From Tillandsia leiboldiana (Eukaryota; Streptophyta; Magnoliopsida; Poales; Bromeliaceae), in assembly GCA_029204045.2 (NCBI GenBank), contig CM055062.1:4572648-4636647 (forward strand): a stretch of DNA of 64,000 nt, in the 5' to 3' direction. The translations under genes and the position numbers were made by a program. Below the pieces are notes generated by a model. The model searched no databases. It was not told the origin of the DNA and saw only the letters and a program-made list of their open reading frames with translations. The first letter of the stretch is position 1. Every line of letters starts with the position of its first letter. Positions 34,765-46,616 of the stretch are shown piece after piece.

Positions 34765-36163
34765 CTAACTTCTGTTATTCCACAACTCCGCCGTAATTTG
34801 AGTGCGAATGTCGTTTCCCCGCTGTGACTCTGATGTAGTATAAATCGTAGTCGGCACTTCCACATCATCCTCTGGAGGCTCTGAGTTATGCGCTTCGTTA
34901 AAATATCTGTCATTTCCTTGTTGCCGTCGAATAAAATTATGAAGCACACAACATGCCATAGCAATGTGACACTGCACTCTATAAGGAAACGGTGTAGCAA
35001 TACTTAAAATTTTAAATCATTTTTTTAAAATTCCAAAGGCCTTCTCTACCACATTTCTTAATTGGGCGTGCCGATGATTATACAAGTCTTTGGAAGACCG
35101 ATGTGTACGACCACGACTGTTACTATCAAATTGACTCAGATGGTAACGCTCGCCTCTATAAGGCGCAAGAAATTTATCGGTATTCACGTATCCGGAATCA
35201 ACGAGATAATATTTTCCTGTATATATAACAGAAGTGTATACAACTTGTAAGAAATAATTTAAACCAATAATAATGAAAATATATATGAATAATTGTTTCT
35301 AAAATGATACCTTCAGGAACAGTAAAACCTCCACTTTCACATGCCCATCTGAGTACCCGCATATCAGCGGCAGATCCTTCCCAACCGGTGCATACATAAA
35401 AGAAAATATGATCAAAAGAAACAGCCGCCATCATATTTTGTGATGTAAATCCTTTGCGACACCGAAATCGGGGTTGTTTCTGTGTTTTTACAATAACTGG
35501 AATATGCGAACCATCCACCGCCCCAATTACATTCTACAAATGTTAATGTCAAGACATAGTACATTTTCAAATTTAGTAATAAAATTGGACAATTTAGAGG
35601 TAATTAAAGTTATTCTCCCTTACCTTGAACGGATGGAAATTCATATTGTCACCAATTCTTGGATGGACTCCAATATTACTTGGCGGCAGAGTTATGTATT
35701 CATCTTTTAGATGAATTATTGCTTTTAGAACATTGTTAAAGTGACGACTAATTGTTTCCCCTGAATGTTGAAAAGTCTCAGCGAGGACCCTATTTACAAC
35801 ACCATGTCCAATACAATATAGGAAAATCGCCAATTGTTCTTCAACAGTCATATTCCGTGTGCCAATTAAAAGGCCCTTTCCAACAAGCTCATCGCGTAGA
35901 GCCATGAATGTAGTTGTCGTCATTCTAAAATGATTGTACCCCCGTTCTGGATGACCATTCAGTATATCACAAATAAACTGATGCCCAGTAAATGGACGGG
36001 TACGACATGGTTGTCTGGTTATTGGACTTGTTTCATTTATACAACCTCCGTCAATAAGCATTATTATGACTTGCACCCAATAGTCATCATCGTCTTCTAA
36101 TATTGCGAACAAATCGGCATGAAAAGTTGACGAAAATAAACTTTGATACATTGAACCATCCAT
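34765..36163 (-). pseudogene. PIF/Harbinger transposase, one nonsense codon
   Basis: Predicted exons are 36163-35624, 35533-35311 and 35216-34765, with GT-AG introns and matching phases. The N-terminal part carries RPFTGHQFICDILNG and a helix-turn-helix-like stretch (FLYCIGHGVVNRVLAETF). Catalytic motifs are GAVDGSHIPV (first Asp), LVDSGYVNTDKFLAPYRG (second Asp) and RNVVEKAFGILKK (Glu). The HIAMACCVLHNFIRR helix follows. A TGA at 35017-35019 replaces the Trp normally found after GILKK, at codon 321 of about 404, and would remove the last 84 residues but leave all three catalytic residues. Everything else is open, so inactivation looks recent. Confidence 0.9.
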
Positions 36164-36306
36164 TATAACTGCAACAACATTTATGGCATTTAGCGAAGGT
36201 TGATTGTAGGCAAACAAAGTTCTAATAAATGTATATCATGTAGCACGAATATTCATATGTCTCGATACAACAACAAATTACACAACAAATTACTACATGA
36301 AAATTA

Positions 36307-36522
36307 TTAAAAATATCCTTCCGCAATGAGCATTAGTATAAGAAACACCATAAAGTCATCATCATCGTCTAAAATAATCATCATCAATTCAAGCAACCTG
36401 GAATTACCTACACTTTCATAAAATGTAGGATCCATAATATCTGCATCGAAATTGCACCCAATTAGCGAGAAATCATGATAAGTAAACATGATGTAATATC
36501 TATCGATATGAAATACCAACAT
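36307..36522 (-). pseudogene. Partial duplicate of the transposase N-terminal exon
   Basis: It reads IMDPTFYESV...LDDDDDFMVFLILMLIAEG, parallel to IMDGSMYQSL...LEDDDDYWVQVIIMLIDGG at the transposase start, then stops. It lies directly upstream of the transposase gene and is probably a diverged tandem copy. Confidence 0.65.
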
Positions 36523-36695
36523 TCAAGTTATATATACTTAATTGCAACCAAACTGTCCTACTAAATATTACAAACCTCGTAGTGCAACTTTTCAAAATAC
36601 ATGTTCGAACAGTTTTCTACTACTAAAAGTTAAGATAAATTATGTTACATTGGTTGTATTTACACTACTTAATTAAAATATAGAAAAATTGTCCA

Positions 36696-37907
36696 CTAAT
36701 TGCCGGGGAAAAAAGGTCGATAGATCAAATTATCTTTCTCTAATTGCATTTCCACCCAGTCTTTAGCAAGATCGTCATTCATTGTCATAAAGAGTTGACG
36801 ATTCTGGGGATCTTTCAAAGCTTCGCCGGCCGCCAAAATCTTACGATTGTTGAGGCCTTGCATCTGGTATACGCGCTGCATACAATCCTCGATTGGAGGA
36901 ATAGGGCGGCGACCTTCAGAATCCCTATGATACATTTGCTTTACAAAATCAAATTTATCTTTTCCTAACTGCAACATCTCTGTCAGAGCCTCAGCGACTG
37001 TCTCGGTTTTCTTCCGCCGTCCACCACTCGACGGTCGGTTAGTTCGTTGGCTACGCTCGGGGAGTGGGGAACGAGGCCTCTTGCTTGCAGAGCTGTGTCC
37101 CGACCCACTGGTATTCTTGTTGGGGGGATGAGGGGTAGGTGTGCATTCGGGTTCTCCACCTTCCATGAATTCATTCATTGGTGGCCCAGATGACCCTGCT
37201 TCAAATGGAGGCGGTAAGAGATATAAAACTTCCAATCTAGGAGCAATTATGTTATCATCCTCACCAGGGGATGATGAGGATGAGCTAAGTACAGTGGTGG
37301 TGGGCGGCATGACTGAAGCAAAGCTATATCTGCCGCTTGCGGTGGTCTTCTCCGTAAGGAACTCAATATCCTTATAGGGAGGAAATGCTTTATCTCTACA
37401 TCTGGCATAAGCCGGGTTTTCCTGAAGGTCGGTTAATTATATTAGTCTAACAATAAGAATAATATTCGATTAAAAATTATGTGAACCGAAATGGAATCAC
37501 ATTACCGCGATCACCGCATCCCAGTCAGCACTATCGCCAGGCGTGGGTATATTGAGGTTAAAATTCCATCCCCATCCGCTTTTGTTGACCAACGAATGGT
37601 ACAACGAGAAAGTGCGCTTCAAGACTTTCAATCTATTTTTCACCTTATCCTTTGTTAGTGTTAAATTATTTCTTCTATTTATCTCTCCAACAATTCTAAC
37701 CCATGCAAGGGTCGTGAATGTTCCATGAACATTATTGCCTAAGGCATGTTCCTCCGACAACAACGCTAACAGACATGCATCCAACGACGGGGTCCAGTTG
37801 GATGTACGCGACCATGCTTGCGAGCGAGATCCACTGGCTCCTTCTGGGTTATTCATGTCCCCCTGATTGCTTTGACCGGGAATTACAAGTCTCTTAGAAG
37901 GACGCAT
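36696..37907 (-). CDS. Harbinger ORF1: Myb/SANT-like DNA-binding protein, two exons
   Basis: Exon 1 is 37907-37506 (134 codons) and exon 2 is 37421-36696 (241 codons plus stop), joined by a GT-AG intron in phase 0. Exon 1 holds the trihelix or Myb/SANT-like domain: NWTPSLDACLLALLSEE, the helix around TLAWVRIVGEINRR, then NRLKVLKRTFSLYHSLV and the SGWGWN motif. Exon 2 has Pro/Ser-rich linkers, a basic cluster (SASKRPRSPLP and GGRRKK) that could act as a nuclear signal, and a helical C-terminus. In this superfamily ORF1 binds the element's ends with the transposase. No stop or frameshift is seen. The unspliced frame from 37310 is only part of exon 2. Confidence 0.88.
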
Positions 37908-38308
37908 CTGTAGTTAATGTACGTACTCATTTATATATTTATCATGTTCGAAGCAAACAATATTACAAATGACATATTTAAATAAGTTAAACACATGTAA
38001 GGTAAGGGGTCTGTCAAACATATCGAGATTCCAAAAGAAAAATGATTTTTCAAATGCAAATCATAATTGGCATACAAAGTTTGTGATATTGGCATATTTA
38101 AGATACAAAACAAATTGCACAACATATAATAAATAAAGACATGTATGCTAAGGGGTATGTCAGATAGGAAAATGAAGACTACATAGTTATAATTGCAACA
38201 CTTTATTGCCACCAACAGTTATCGATATTGACGTCCAATAGGATATGCGATTCAACCATCAAATTTTGTTGTTTTGTACATAATTGCAAAATGTTTTTAT
38301 TTTTTTTT
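37908..38308. other. Harbinger non-coding DNA upstream of ORF1
   Basis: AT-rich, with loose partial repeats (CAAATTGCACAAC and GACATGTATGCTAAGGGGT resembling earlier GACATATTTAAATAAG-like text). It is probably ORF1 promoter or leader. No TATA box is chosen with confidence. Confidence 0.4.
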
Positions 38309-38640
38309 GTACACGGGCTCAAGTGGTTGCCAACAAGCGAGGGGGTGCAATGGATTATACATCCATGCCATCCATCTATTGCCTATGGCAACCGTCATCA
38401 TCGCCGAAAATAATTTTGGTACGTACACGGGCTCAAATGGTTTCCAACAAGCAAGGGGTTGCAGTGGATTTACATCCATGCCATCCATCTATTGCCTATG
38501 GCAACCGTCATCATCGCCGAAATTAATTTTGTTATGTACACGGGCTCAAATGGTTTCCAACAAGCAAGGGGTTGCAGTGGATTTACATCCATGCCATCCA
38601 TCTATTGCCTATGGCAACCGTCATCATCGCCGATTTTTAT
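38309..38640. repeat. 113-114-bp tandem repeat, three copies
   Basis: GTACACGGGCTCAA starts at 38309, 38423 and 38536. Units end with CGTCATCATCGCCGA. Copies 2 and 3 are almost identical. Overlapping frames on both strands reflect the repeat. Confidence 0.92.
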
Positions 38641-39164
38641 AAGAATCATCCGACAATACCGATGTATCCTCCAGATTCCGGAGCCGACAATAAAAAGCTA
38701 CGTTATAACATAACATACTGATTCATCATGCGATACCAGCATCACCCCACATTTAGGCACATATTAGATATAGAAGCAACCTCATGTAAACGAAAATGGA
38801 GCCAACAATGGACAAGCACAGACAAAGGATTAGGATAGCACCTTCGAGGCGGGACAGAGAAGAGATCGGGCACAGATCTAGCACAGAGAGAGGGTAGATA
38901 CAGCACACTGGGCGGGCAAAGCTCAGGCACAGAGGCGGCCAAGGGCACGGACCGGGAATATGTGCACAGATGACGGCAACACAGGACAACCGGGCACAGT
39001 ACAGGCACCGAGGCCGCCGCGGCGACGATGATCTTTGCACAGATCGAGGCAACCAAGGAGAAGAAATACGCGGCGGCCACGAGGGACGGTAGAGCTGAAA
39101 AACCGGGCACAGTACAGGCACAGATGCAGCCGCGGGGTCGAGGCTACAGAGCAAGGAGCCGTGC

Positions 39165-39990
39165 AAGCTGCACAGATCCTCGGCACAGATCGGACAATTG
39201 GGTCGCGGCGGGCAAGATGAAAGGTACAACACAACAGCTCGGGCACAGATCACGCACAGGGGGCCGCAGATCACGCACAGAGGGGCGCAGATCACGCACA
39301 GAGGGGCACAGACCACGCACAGAGGGGCACAAATCACGCACCGAGAGGGCGCGCGGCTCACGGCGGCAGAGATGAGCGGTGAAAGCTGCACAGATCCTCG
39401 GCACAGATCGGACAATCGGGTCGCGACGGGCAAGATGAAAGGTACAACACAACAGCTCGGGCACAGATCACGCAAAGTGGGCCGCAGATCACGCACACAG
39501 GGGCACAGATCACGCACAGAGGGGCGCAGATCACGCACAGATGGGGCACAGATCACGCACAGAGGGGCAGAGATCACGCACAGAGGGGCACAAATCACAC
39601 ACCGAGAGGGCGCGCGGCTCAAGGCGGCAGAGATCAAGCACCGGCGAGGACGAAGGAGAGGCCGCTTTGCAAGCACCGGCACAGATCGGGCACCGAGGGG
39701 CACAGATCTCGCACCGACAGGGCGCGCGGCTCACGGTGGCAGAGATCAAGCACCGGCGAGGACGAAGGGAGGCCGCTTTGCTCGCAGCGGCACAGATCGG
39801 GCACCGAGGGTCACAGATCTCGCACCGAGAGGCCGCGCGGCTCACGCCGGCAGAGATCAAGCACCGGCGAGGACGAAGGAGAGGCCGTTTTGCTCGCAGC
39901 GGCACAGATCGGGCACCGAGGGTCACAGATCTCGCACCGAGAGGGCGCGCGGCTCACGGCGGCAGAGATCAAGCACCGGCGACGACGAAG
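39165..39990. repeat. GC-rich subterminal repeat region of the Harbinger element
   Basis: It has two copies of a block from CTGCACAGATCCTCGGCAC to the CAGCTCGGGCACAGATCACG region, arrays of a 21-bp unit (CAGATCACGCACAGAGGGGC), and three blocks of about 113 bp starting GCGGCAGAGATCAAGCACCG. Long frames (107-316 codons) on both strands come from these repeats and have no domain. Confidence 0.88.
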
Positions 39991-40249
39991 GAGGAGGTTA
40001 GAGGAGAGATGAGGCGAGGACGAAGGAGGAGATTAGAGGAGAGATGAGGCGAAGAGTGGCGAAGAAAGGTGATGAGGGTAATAATAGAGGAGAGAGAAAG
40101 TAGGTTTAATTCAGGGTAAGGGTGGTTGTCCGTGGTTGTACCGGGGACAAAAGGGAAAAGGGGGGGATTCGAATTCCCCCCCTGTTCCAAAGTGTTTGGG
40201 TACAAAGGGGGGGATAACCCCCTTTGTACCCGAACCAAACACTCCCTTA

Positions 40250-40371
40250 AGGTTTAAGAGATACCGGTTGTTAAATAATCATATGGGAGTAGATGTTTTA
40301 ATTTAGAATATTTTATTATACAAAAGAGTAAGTTGTTGGAAGGATTTTATTATAATACCATAGAACTTTTA
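40250..40371. other. Short AT-rich spacer between the two Harbinger-family elements
   Basis: About 120 bp without a feature. It ends with TTA, the left target site of the next element. Confidence 0.6.
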
Positions 40372-40923
40372 GATTTCGTTTGGTTGAGATATAAGAAAAA
40401 ATTAGTAGTATCAGGGATAAGTATAACTTTTGGAACAAGCTGGAACAATTGTAAATTTGTGTTTGGTTGGATTTTAGGTTAGTACCCGGTATAAAAAAAA
40501 TAGTGTTTGGAAGTAATTGAAGAATAAGAGAAATAGAAAATTAACTTTTGTATTAAAAGACTAAAATGTCCTTCCCTTTTAGTTTTTTTCTTTTAAAAAT
40601 GAAGTTTATTATTTTTAATTTTTATAAAAATTTTAAGTGGAGCAAAAATGTTAATTTTTAAATTTTAAGTGGGAGCAAAAATTTTAATTTTTAAATTTAT
40701 ATAAATTTTAAAAAATTTATAAAAAAAATTATATAAATTTTAAAATTAATAAATTTTTTTAAAAAAATAAAAATAAAATTTTTAAATTTTTTTAAAAGTA
40801 AAGGTAAAAAATTTAAAATTTATAAAATAAAAAAAATAAAATTTAAATTTTATAAAATTAAATATCTTTTAAAATTTAAAAATTTTAATTTTAAAAAAAA
40901 CAATAAAATAAAAAGACTCGTGG

Positions 40924-40965
<42 letters not shown>
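40924..40965. repeat. 42-nt poly(A) run
   Basis: Uninterrupted A from 40924 to 40965, followed by GAGGAAGAAGAAG. Confidence 0.95.
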
Positions 40966-40970
<5 letters not shown>

Positions 40971-41142
40971 AGAAGAAGAAGAATCCAGTTCTGAGTAGTT
41001 CTGGGGTGGGGGAGGAACTCTTGTTCCCCTACTAAACCGGGTTGTTGTCCCAGGTAAACCTGGGACAACCCGTTAAGGGGGGGAACAAGAATTCCCCCTT
41101 GTTCCCCCCTTATACTTATGGTGTTTGGATACAAGGGGGTGT

Positions 41143-41181
<39 letters not shown>
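41143..41181. repeat. 39-nt poly(G) run
   Basis: Uninterrupted G from 41143 to 41181, at the place where the 6.5-kb relative has a hairpin with a GGGGGGG arm (40205-40213). Confidence 0.95.
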
Positions 41182-41182
<1 letters not shown>

Positions 41183-41219
41183 ATAAACTCCCTTTGTATC
41201 CAGACCAAACACTAACTTA

Positions 41220-41428
41220 GAGTTAAAAAAGATTTTGTTATTTTTAATTTTTCTTGATGATAAAATATTTAAATTACCAATCAACACTATAGACTATTAT
41301 CTATAATATTTTCTTAAATCCAATTTTATGATTTTATAACATTAATTGCTTACTAATCAAGTGGTATCAATACTCTATATTGACTATTAAAATAACTAAT
41401 TTTGAAACTGCATGAATTATAATATCCA
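41220..41428. other. AT-rich spacer, nothing recognised
   Basis: It ends TATAATATCCA, which may be the first bases of a family P LTR (TGTAATACCC) split by the next insertion. Confidence 0.4.
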
Positions 41429-44400
41429 TGTTATGTTCTGAGATTTGAAAAACAATTTAATTTTTTTTATATATATATAAATTAGAGTTGAAAACATAAC
41501 CACTTTCAGGACGTGGGCTGATCCGTCACGCGCATAGAAAATTTTCAGTCCAACCAGACATAATTTCTTCTATACACGCACAACTAGACAAGTACAATGA
41601 ACATTTAATTGCAATAAGAGTTACTAACTAACATCTTAAACAATTTAAGCGATAATCCAATCTCAATCTACGTACCACCTACATTTGCATAATATAATCA
41701 CGAGTGGAAACTGAATCTCTGAAATATAAACATAAGCAAGATAAAAAGGGCTAACACTCTAGCTAGCTTAGCGGGACAACACTATCACAGAATCCTCACA
41801 TCACGTCCCGACTGCTCACTACCCGACGAACCTGAAAAATGGGCCACCAGAGGGTGAGACACAACTGAATGCATTTCAGTGGGTACAACGAACCAGAGAT
41901 GAACAAGTCGTATCTACAGGAATACAATAATTGAAAGACAGTAAGTTCATATGAAGCAATAACATAGTCTGATATGAAGCAATAACTGTAAGCAGATATG
42001 AGTCAAATATACGATAATCATCCAACCCAATCAGCTCCCACTGTTGGTCTCGAGGACTTCAGGCTACTGCCTAACAAAAACTGACATATATCCCACACCT
42101 GCGGACTATGAATGGGGCTCAATATTACCCGGTCCCATAGGTGCAATAACAAGATGGGCTCAGGGATCAATCAGACTACTCTATCGGTAAAGAACACCCA
42201 ATGAGGGCTAGTCCGATGGTGTACATAAAAATATACAGTTGGTGCATGGCGATCTCAATGTGGATGTTCAAGCTCGTGGTCGAAAGATCAGAATGCGGCA
42301 TAAAGGCGAGAACTCCCAAACGAGATCCAGAGTAAATCACATTGTCATAAATGCCATAATGAAAACAATATCCTCCTACTCTATCATACAAACCAAACAG
42401 GAGATACTAATGTATATGACCAATCATCAGTAGAAGATATATCATGTAATAACTGAAGAAGGGCTAGCAAGATAACCAGGGGTCCGATCGACTACGGTAC
42501 CCAATCAGGTTACACTATGCCAATACCCGGATCGAAGTACCCACCTCAGTTCAAGCGGTCCTTAAATTCGTTGCTCAGCTCGCGCAAAGGCTCTTGACTA
42601 CTCAGGCCTAAAACACAAACACTGATCAGATAATGACTCACACAAACCCTACCCACTGACTCACAGTGTATAAAATGACTAAATTGAGGACTTAACTTAA
42701 GTCCCGGGATTCACCCGAATTTTTGGTAATCCGCCGATAGACCGTTAATGCTCCGAAAAGTGCCTACAGGCTACCGAATTGCATGAAACTTTACCTGCGG
42801 CCCCGGAACGCTTCGTTTAAGGTGTCCGGGCACCAACGACCAATCTCGTGCCATTATTAAACATAACTGTTCCATAATTACTGTAAATTGCACCCGAATT
42901 TGTCGATTTCGGCTCTGAAAGTCACCGACGAGAAACGAAAGTCACTAGATCAGCTAGGATAGCGTCGAGAATAGCCAAGGACACATGGCAATCATTAATG
43001 TCCATCTAATTTGGTCTGATCGCGTGTTTTGCGCCGAAACAATGATAAACCAATGATTTCGCCGATTTACGACTCGTAATTTAAATTTAACTTATCGGAA
43101 GCCATCGGACCTCGAATGAAAAGTCCAGAGATCACGTGCATGCTGCCCAAGACAGCCTACATGGCTATAATTGCAACTATACCCCTACATAACCTAGAAA
43201 TTGCATAATAACATTTAAATTAGAGTGTTTTGTCCTGTTACCTAAATCCAAAGACTTTCGGATTATTCCGAGGGTACAAAAAGATAGGTCTCGACATGTT
43301 GAGTGTTGTGCTCACTGTCCGAAGTGTGCCCGAGGTCTAGAGAATGCCCAGGGTCAACCTACAATATCATTAATAGCTCAAGTTCCATTTCACACACCAG
43401 CAACCAAAATTGTGGCAACTTGCAGTGAGCATCATGCTCAGGAGGTCAAGAAGGTTAAGAGGTTCACCCTTGAGAAGTTGCAGAGCCGTTGGGAAGATAA
43501 CTGGAGCAAGGTGGACAAAGATAAGGTCGCCTAGGGCTCAGTTTTGGACAACTTGCAGCTACTCGTCTCATGGTGGAAACAGAGGCAAGCAGTAGCAGCA
43601 AGAGCTCGAGAAAGGTGCCCTGAGTCCTCCAAGGCAAAACTCCAGCAACTGGAGGTGGCGGATGACCGGAAAGAAGGACCGTATCAAGAGCAAGAATGGA
43701 TGATAGGGTATTCGGTTGTTCAGAGGGTCATGGAAGGGCACAGGGAGTTTTCTCTCGATGGGGGGGAACTAGCTAGGTGGTCAGCCGGCGACGGGGAGTG
43801 ACGGCGGCAGCGCGGGACCAAGTTCAGCTGAACCCTAGTTTTGGAAAACTAGGGTTCCACCTAGCGGCCTTGCGGCTGATCCAGGAGACTTGAGACTCTG
43901 TTGATATGTTCTAGGGGTCCAGCAGAAGAAACCCAGCATCTTAGATCTTCGGCCGAGGCACCAGGGGCGGTGCGCGATAATCCTCGGCCAAATTAAGGTT
44001 CCGGCAAGCCTTATGCTCCTGCCGGCTATTCGCAAGGTCCTAGACAACAGGGTTGTGCAAGGGAAATCCCCTAGAGGTGAGAAGGATAGTGGAGGTCTCC
44101 AAAATCCAAGAAAACCAAGGAGAATAAGAGGTGTCTCACCTCGGTTCCAAGGAAGAAGAAGATAATGAAATTTCCCTCCTCCGGCGTCAAGCGGCGACGG
44201 CAGGCGACATCGCTCCTCGAAAAGGGTTTCTAGAGAAGAAGGAAGACCTTAGAGGAGTTTTGGAGTAGTTCAAGGAGATATGGTGGCCTCCCCTCCTTCC
44301 CAACCCGAGAACACAAAGAGAGGTGCCTTGTTTCATTTTTCCGGCGAGCGGAGTCAGCGACTAGTGGTGGCAGTGGATGGAGAAGATGCAGAGAGAAGAG

Positions 44401-44814
44401 AAGGAGGCTATGGGTGGCTGGGAGGCTCGGGGTATGGTGCAACTAGAGTTTTCCAAAGGGAAACCCTAAAGGACCCTATATAAAAGGTGAATAAAATGCT
44501 AATAAGTCCACTAAACCTTAATATTTTAATGTAGGTCCTTCACTGAAGGCGCATTATGCTAGGAGGCCCCTCCCCACAAAGTTTCGTGCAATTTGAGACA
44601 TAAAATATTGGGCTTTTTGCAAAAATACACCGTAAAAATAGTATTTTTCATGTTTTTCGATGCTTTCGGGTCGCCGAGATCAAAATTGGACTCCGTTAGG
44701 CCAGGTTAGCTATTTGTTCAGGAATACCCCGATAATTTGAAATTTTGAATTAATAAAATCCTATAAATTCAAATTCAAATTCAAAATTTCAAATTAAATT
44801 TCATGGGAATTACA
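41429..44814 (-). mobile_element. Minus-strand gypsy LTR, same family as 3538-6976 (3386 bp)
   Basis: The plus strand starts TGTTATGTTCTGAG and ends TCATGGGAATTACA, so the minus strand starts TGTAATTCCC. Its left end aligns with the inverse of the 3538-6976 LTR end (TATATATAAATTAGAG, GCGCATAG...CTATACACGC). A weak H1 (41855-41876) is followed by CAGTGGGTAC. A TATA-like TATATAGGG lies near 44476 on the minus strand. Flanks ATCCA and TCCCA are at best an imperfect target duplication. Frames such as 43544-43801 lack a domain. Confidence 0.75.
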
Positions 44815-45124
44815 TCCCAAGTTGCACAATACTATACTAGACTTTGACCAACTTGAGCAAAATATAGTAAGGAGTGTTCTTGACAAGATCCGAGTGGTAT
44901 TCCAAGAGTGTCAGAACAGTTAGAAGAGAGTTTGAACTCCGAGAAACAAAAATTACAAAATTTGGAAAGTTTTAAGGTTGGCCCAAATTGCTCTTGGGGA
45001 TCGGCTTATCCCTTGGGGGACCAATCCGTGGCTATTGGGTTCGGACTCCAAAGGGAAGGACTAGACCCTCCATGCGAGACAGCATGGCCAAGACCTTCGG
45101 GGATCGATCTTTGAAACACGGACC
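44815..45124 (+). mobile_element. Fragment of a family P LTR
   Basis: CCAAGTTGCACAATACTATA onward parallels the start of the 20448-22608 LTR (CCGAGTTGCAAAATACTATA), including TTAGAAGAGAGTTTG and the two GGGGGACC-like segments. The left side is cut by the LTR ending at 44814 and the right by the LTR starting at 45125. Confidence 0.8.
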
Positions 45125-46616
45125 TGTCACGCCCCGAGACTGCCAATTTGGACAGTTCGGGCACGCCAACAGACCCGCCAATCGGACATGACCTCTCTAT
45201 ACCCGAAAGGAACGAAACCATGATCTCAATTTAATACAAGTGTACAAGGAAATACGATATCAGAGTATAAAACTACTAAACTAAAACTTTCATTCATTTA
45301 AACAACAAGTTTAATATGCATATGAAAGTAAGGTATAAGAGCGAACAATTAATTATAATGTTAATTACAACTCTCTCAACATGAGTTTAAATAATAATTA
45401 TAATTTTTCATATTTTTCCTCGCAGTACATAGTTCACTCAAAAAAAATGCCCAAAAAGGTGATGATACTGCTAGACCCTCTAGGTTTCTAAACTGTCGGG
45501 CTCTTGCCCTTGTCACTTGTCACGTGCCTCGCCGGTAGTACCTGAATCTATAAAAATAGTAACCAACGGGGTGTGAGAACTACGAATAGTTCCCAGTGGG
45601 TTCAACCACCGAGAAAATATGTTTTACACATCTTGGTCCAATAGAAGAAATAGTAGCAAGATAATATATAATATGGAAAGCAGAAAAGGCTATACTAGCA
45701 TGCTGGTATAAAATCTCTACACTACTAGACATGCTCCAAAACAAATGCCACTATGCCATGCCACACTAGGCTACTACGCCACACTCGGCCACTATGCCGT
45801 TATGCAAGGGTTACATCTAACCCGGCCACCTTGGCTACTCTATATTTTCCTTTAATTCTTTAGCCCCTTTAGAAGTATCTCGTCCGATAGGCCCATGCCC
45901 TAATAATCATGCTACCAATTGACGAGTCTCAAATCCAAAAATGAGTCTCAAATCCGAACCGCTATGCGCGCTACCCCCAAATGACGAGTCTCAAATCCGA
46001 AGGTGCCAATTTTTTTCTTTTCACATTTTATACCTTTCGGAAGTATCTCGTCCGATGGGCACCGTGCCCTAGGAGCTGCTATGCGCGCTATCCCCAAATG
46101 ACGAGTCTCAAATTTGAAGGTGTCAATTCTCATTCTCTTTTATCCTAGGTTATTTACTTTAGGATAGCTTGGGTGCCCCTAGGACACCAATTTAGATTAG
46201 AGGTTTTTGTTTGCTCATTGTAATTTACTCACTCTATGTCCATCACACTAGGGTTGCTAATTGTCACTAGGGACATCAACTCACATAAAACACTCTAACC
46301 CTAGAGTTCATTAACTCTATGTGGAAAACTCTTCATTCCACCTTAGATTTTTCCTAAGTTCAATGCCACTCATTTTGACTTAGAGTTATCTTCTAGGTTT
46401 TATGCCACACACATGACCTCTTGATCTAAGTTTTCTCTTAAGTTCAATTACCACTTGGCCACATGTAAGAACAACCTATAACTAAATTTTAATTTCAATT
46501 ATCCCTTAGGATTAAGCCCTAATGTAATATTTGTACTTTTAAATTTCCGGATTTGACTTTTTAAGTGTGAAATTTTACTAAAGTAGAAATTTTTATAGTC
46601 TGTAACTTTAAAAAGG
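45125..46616 (-). mobile_element. Minus-strand gypsy LTR fragment (family C)
   Basis: It starts TGTCACGCCCCGAGAC. It has an H1 stem-loop at 45575-45594 followed by CAGTGGG. A tandem repeat of about 130 bp (GACGAGTCTCAAATCCGAA, TCGTCCGATGGG) lies at 45840-46130. I do not find its other terminus; it is lost at the junction near 46616. Confidence 0.65.
45575..45594 (-). other. LTR stem-loop H1
   Basis: GAGAACTA/TAGTTCCC with a CGAA loop, one mismatch, then CAGTGGG. It lies about 450 bp from the LTR end at 45125. Confidence 0.65.

Larger units (their letters stand above)
33741..40246 (-). mobile_element. PIF/Harbinger transposon, two genes, 6506 bp
   Basis: It is flanked by TTA (33738-33740 and 40247-40249). 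The inverted ends share GTTTGGTTCGGG: GGTATCGTTTGGTTCGGG at the left and GGGAGTGTTTGGTTCGGG as the complement of the right. A 3-bp TTA/TAA target and a Myb-like gene plus a Harbinger transposase are diagnostic of the superfamily. Both genes are on the minus strand. A 113-bp triple repeat (38309-38640) and a large GC-rich repeat region (39165-39990) lie upstream of the Myb-like gene. It is close to intact but the transposase has a nonsense codon. Confidence 0.93.
40372..41216. mobile_element. Non-autonomous PIF/Harbinger relative, 845 bp
   Basis: Flanked by TTA (40369-40371 and 41217-41219). Its left end shares GTTTGGTTG, TTAGTAGTATCAGGGATAAG and the ATAGTGTTTGG repeats with the left end of the 6.5-kb element. 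Its right end has the GTATCC...ACCAAACACT terminus and a G/C-rich hairpin zone. It contains a 42-A run and a 39-G run. It has no transposase sequence. Confidence 0.85.

Noticed and set aside
38753..40047. Frames up to 316 codons with CVICAPLCV or RSRTEGRR repeats
   Set aside because: Frame-shifted readings of the same subterminal DNA repeats on both strands, without a domain.
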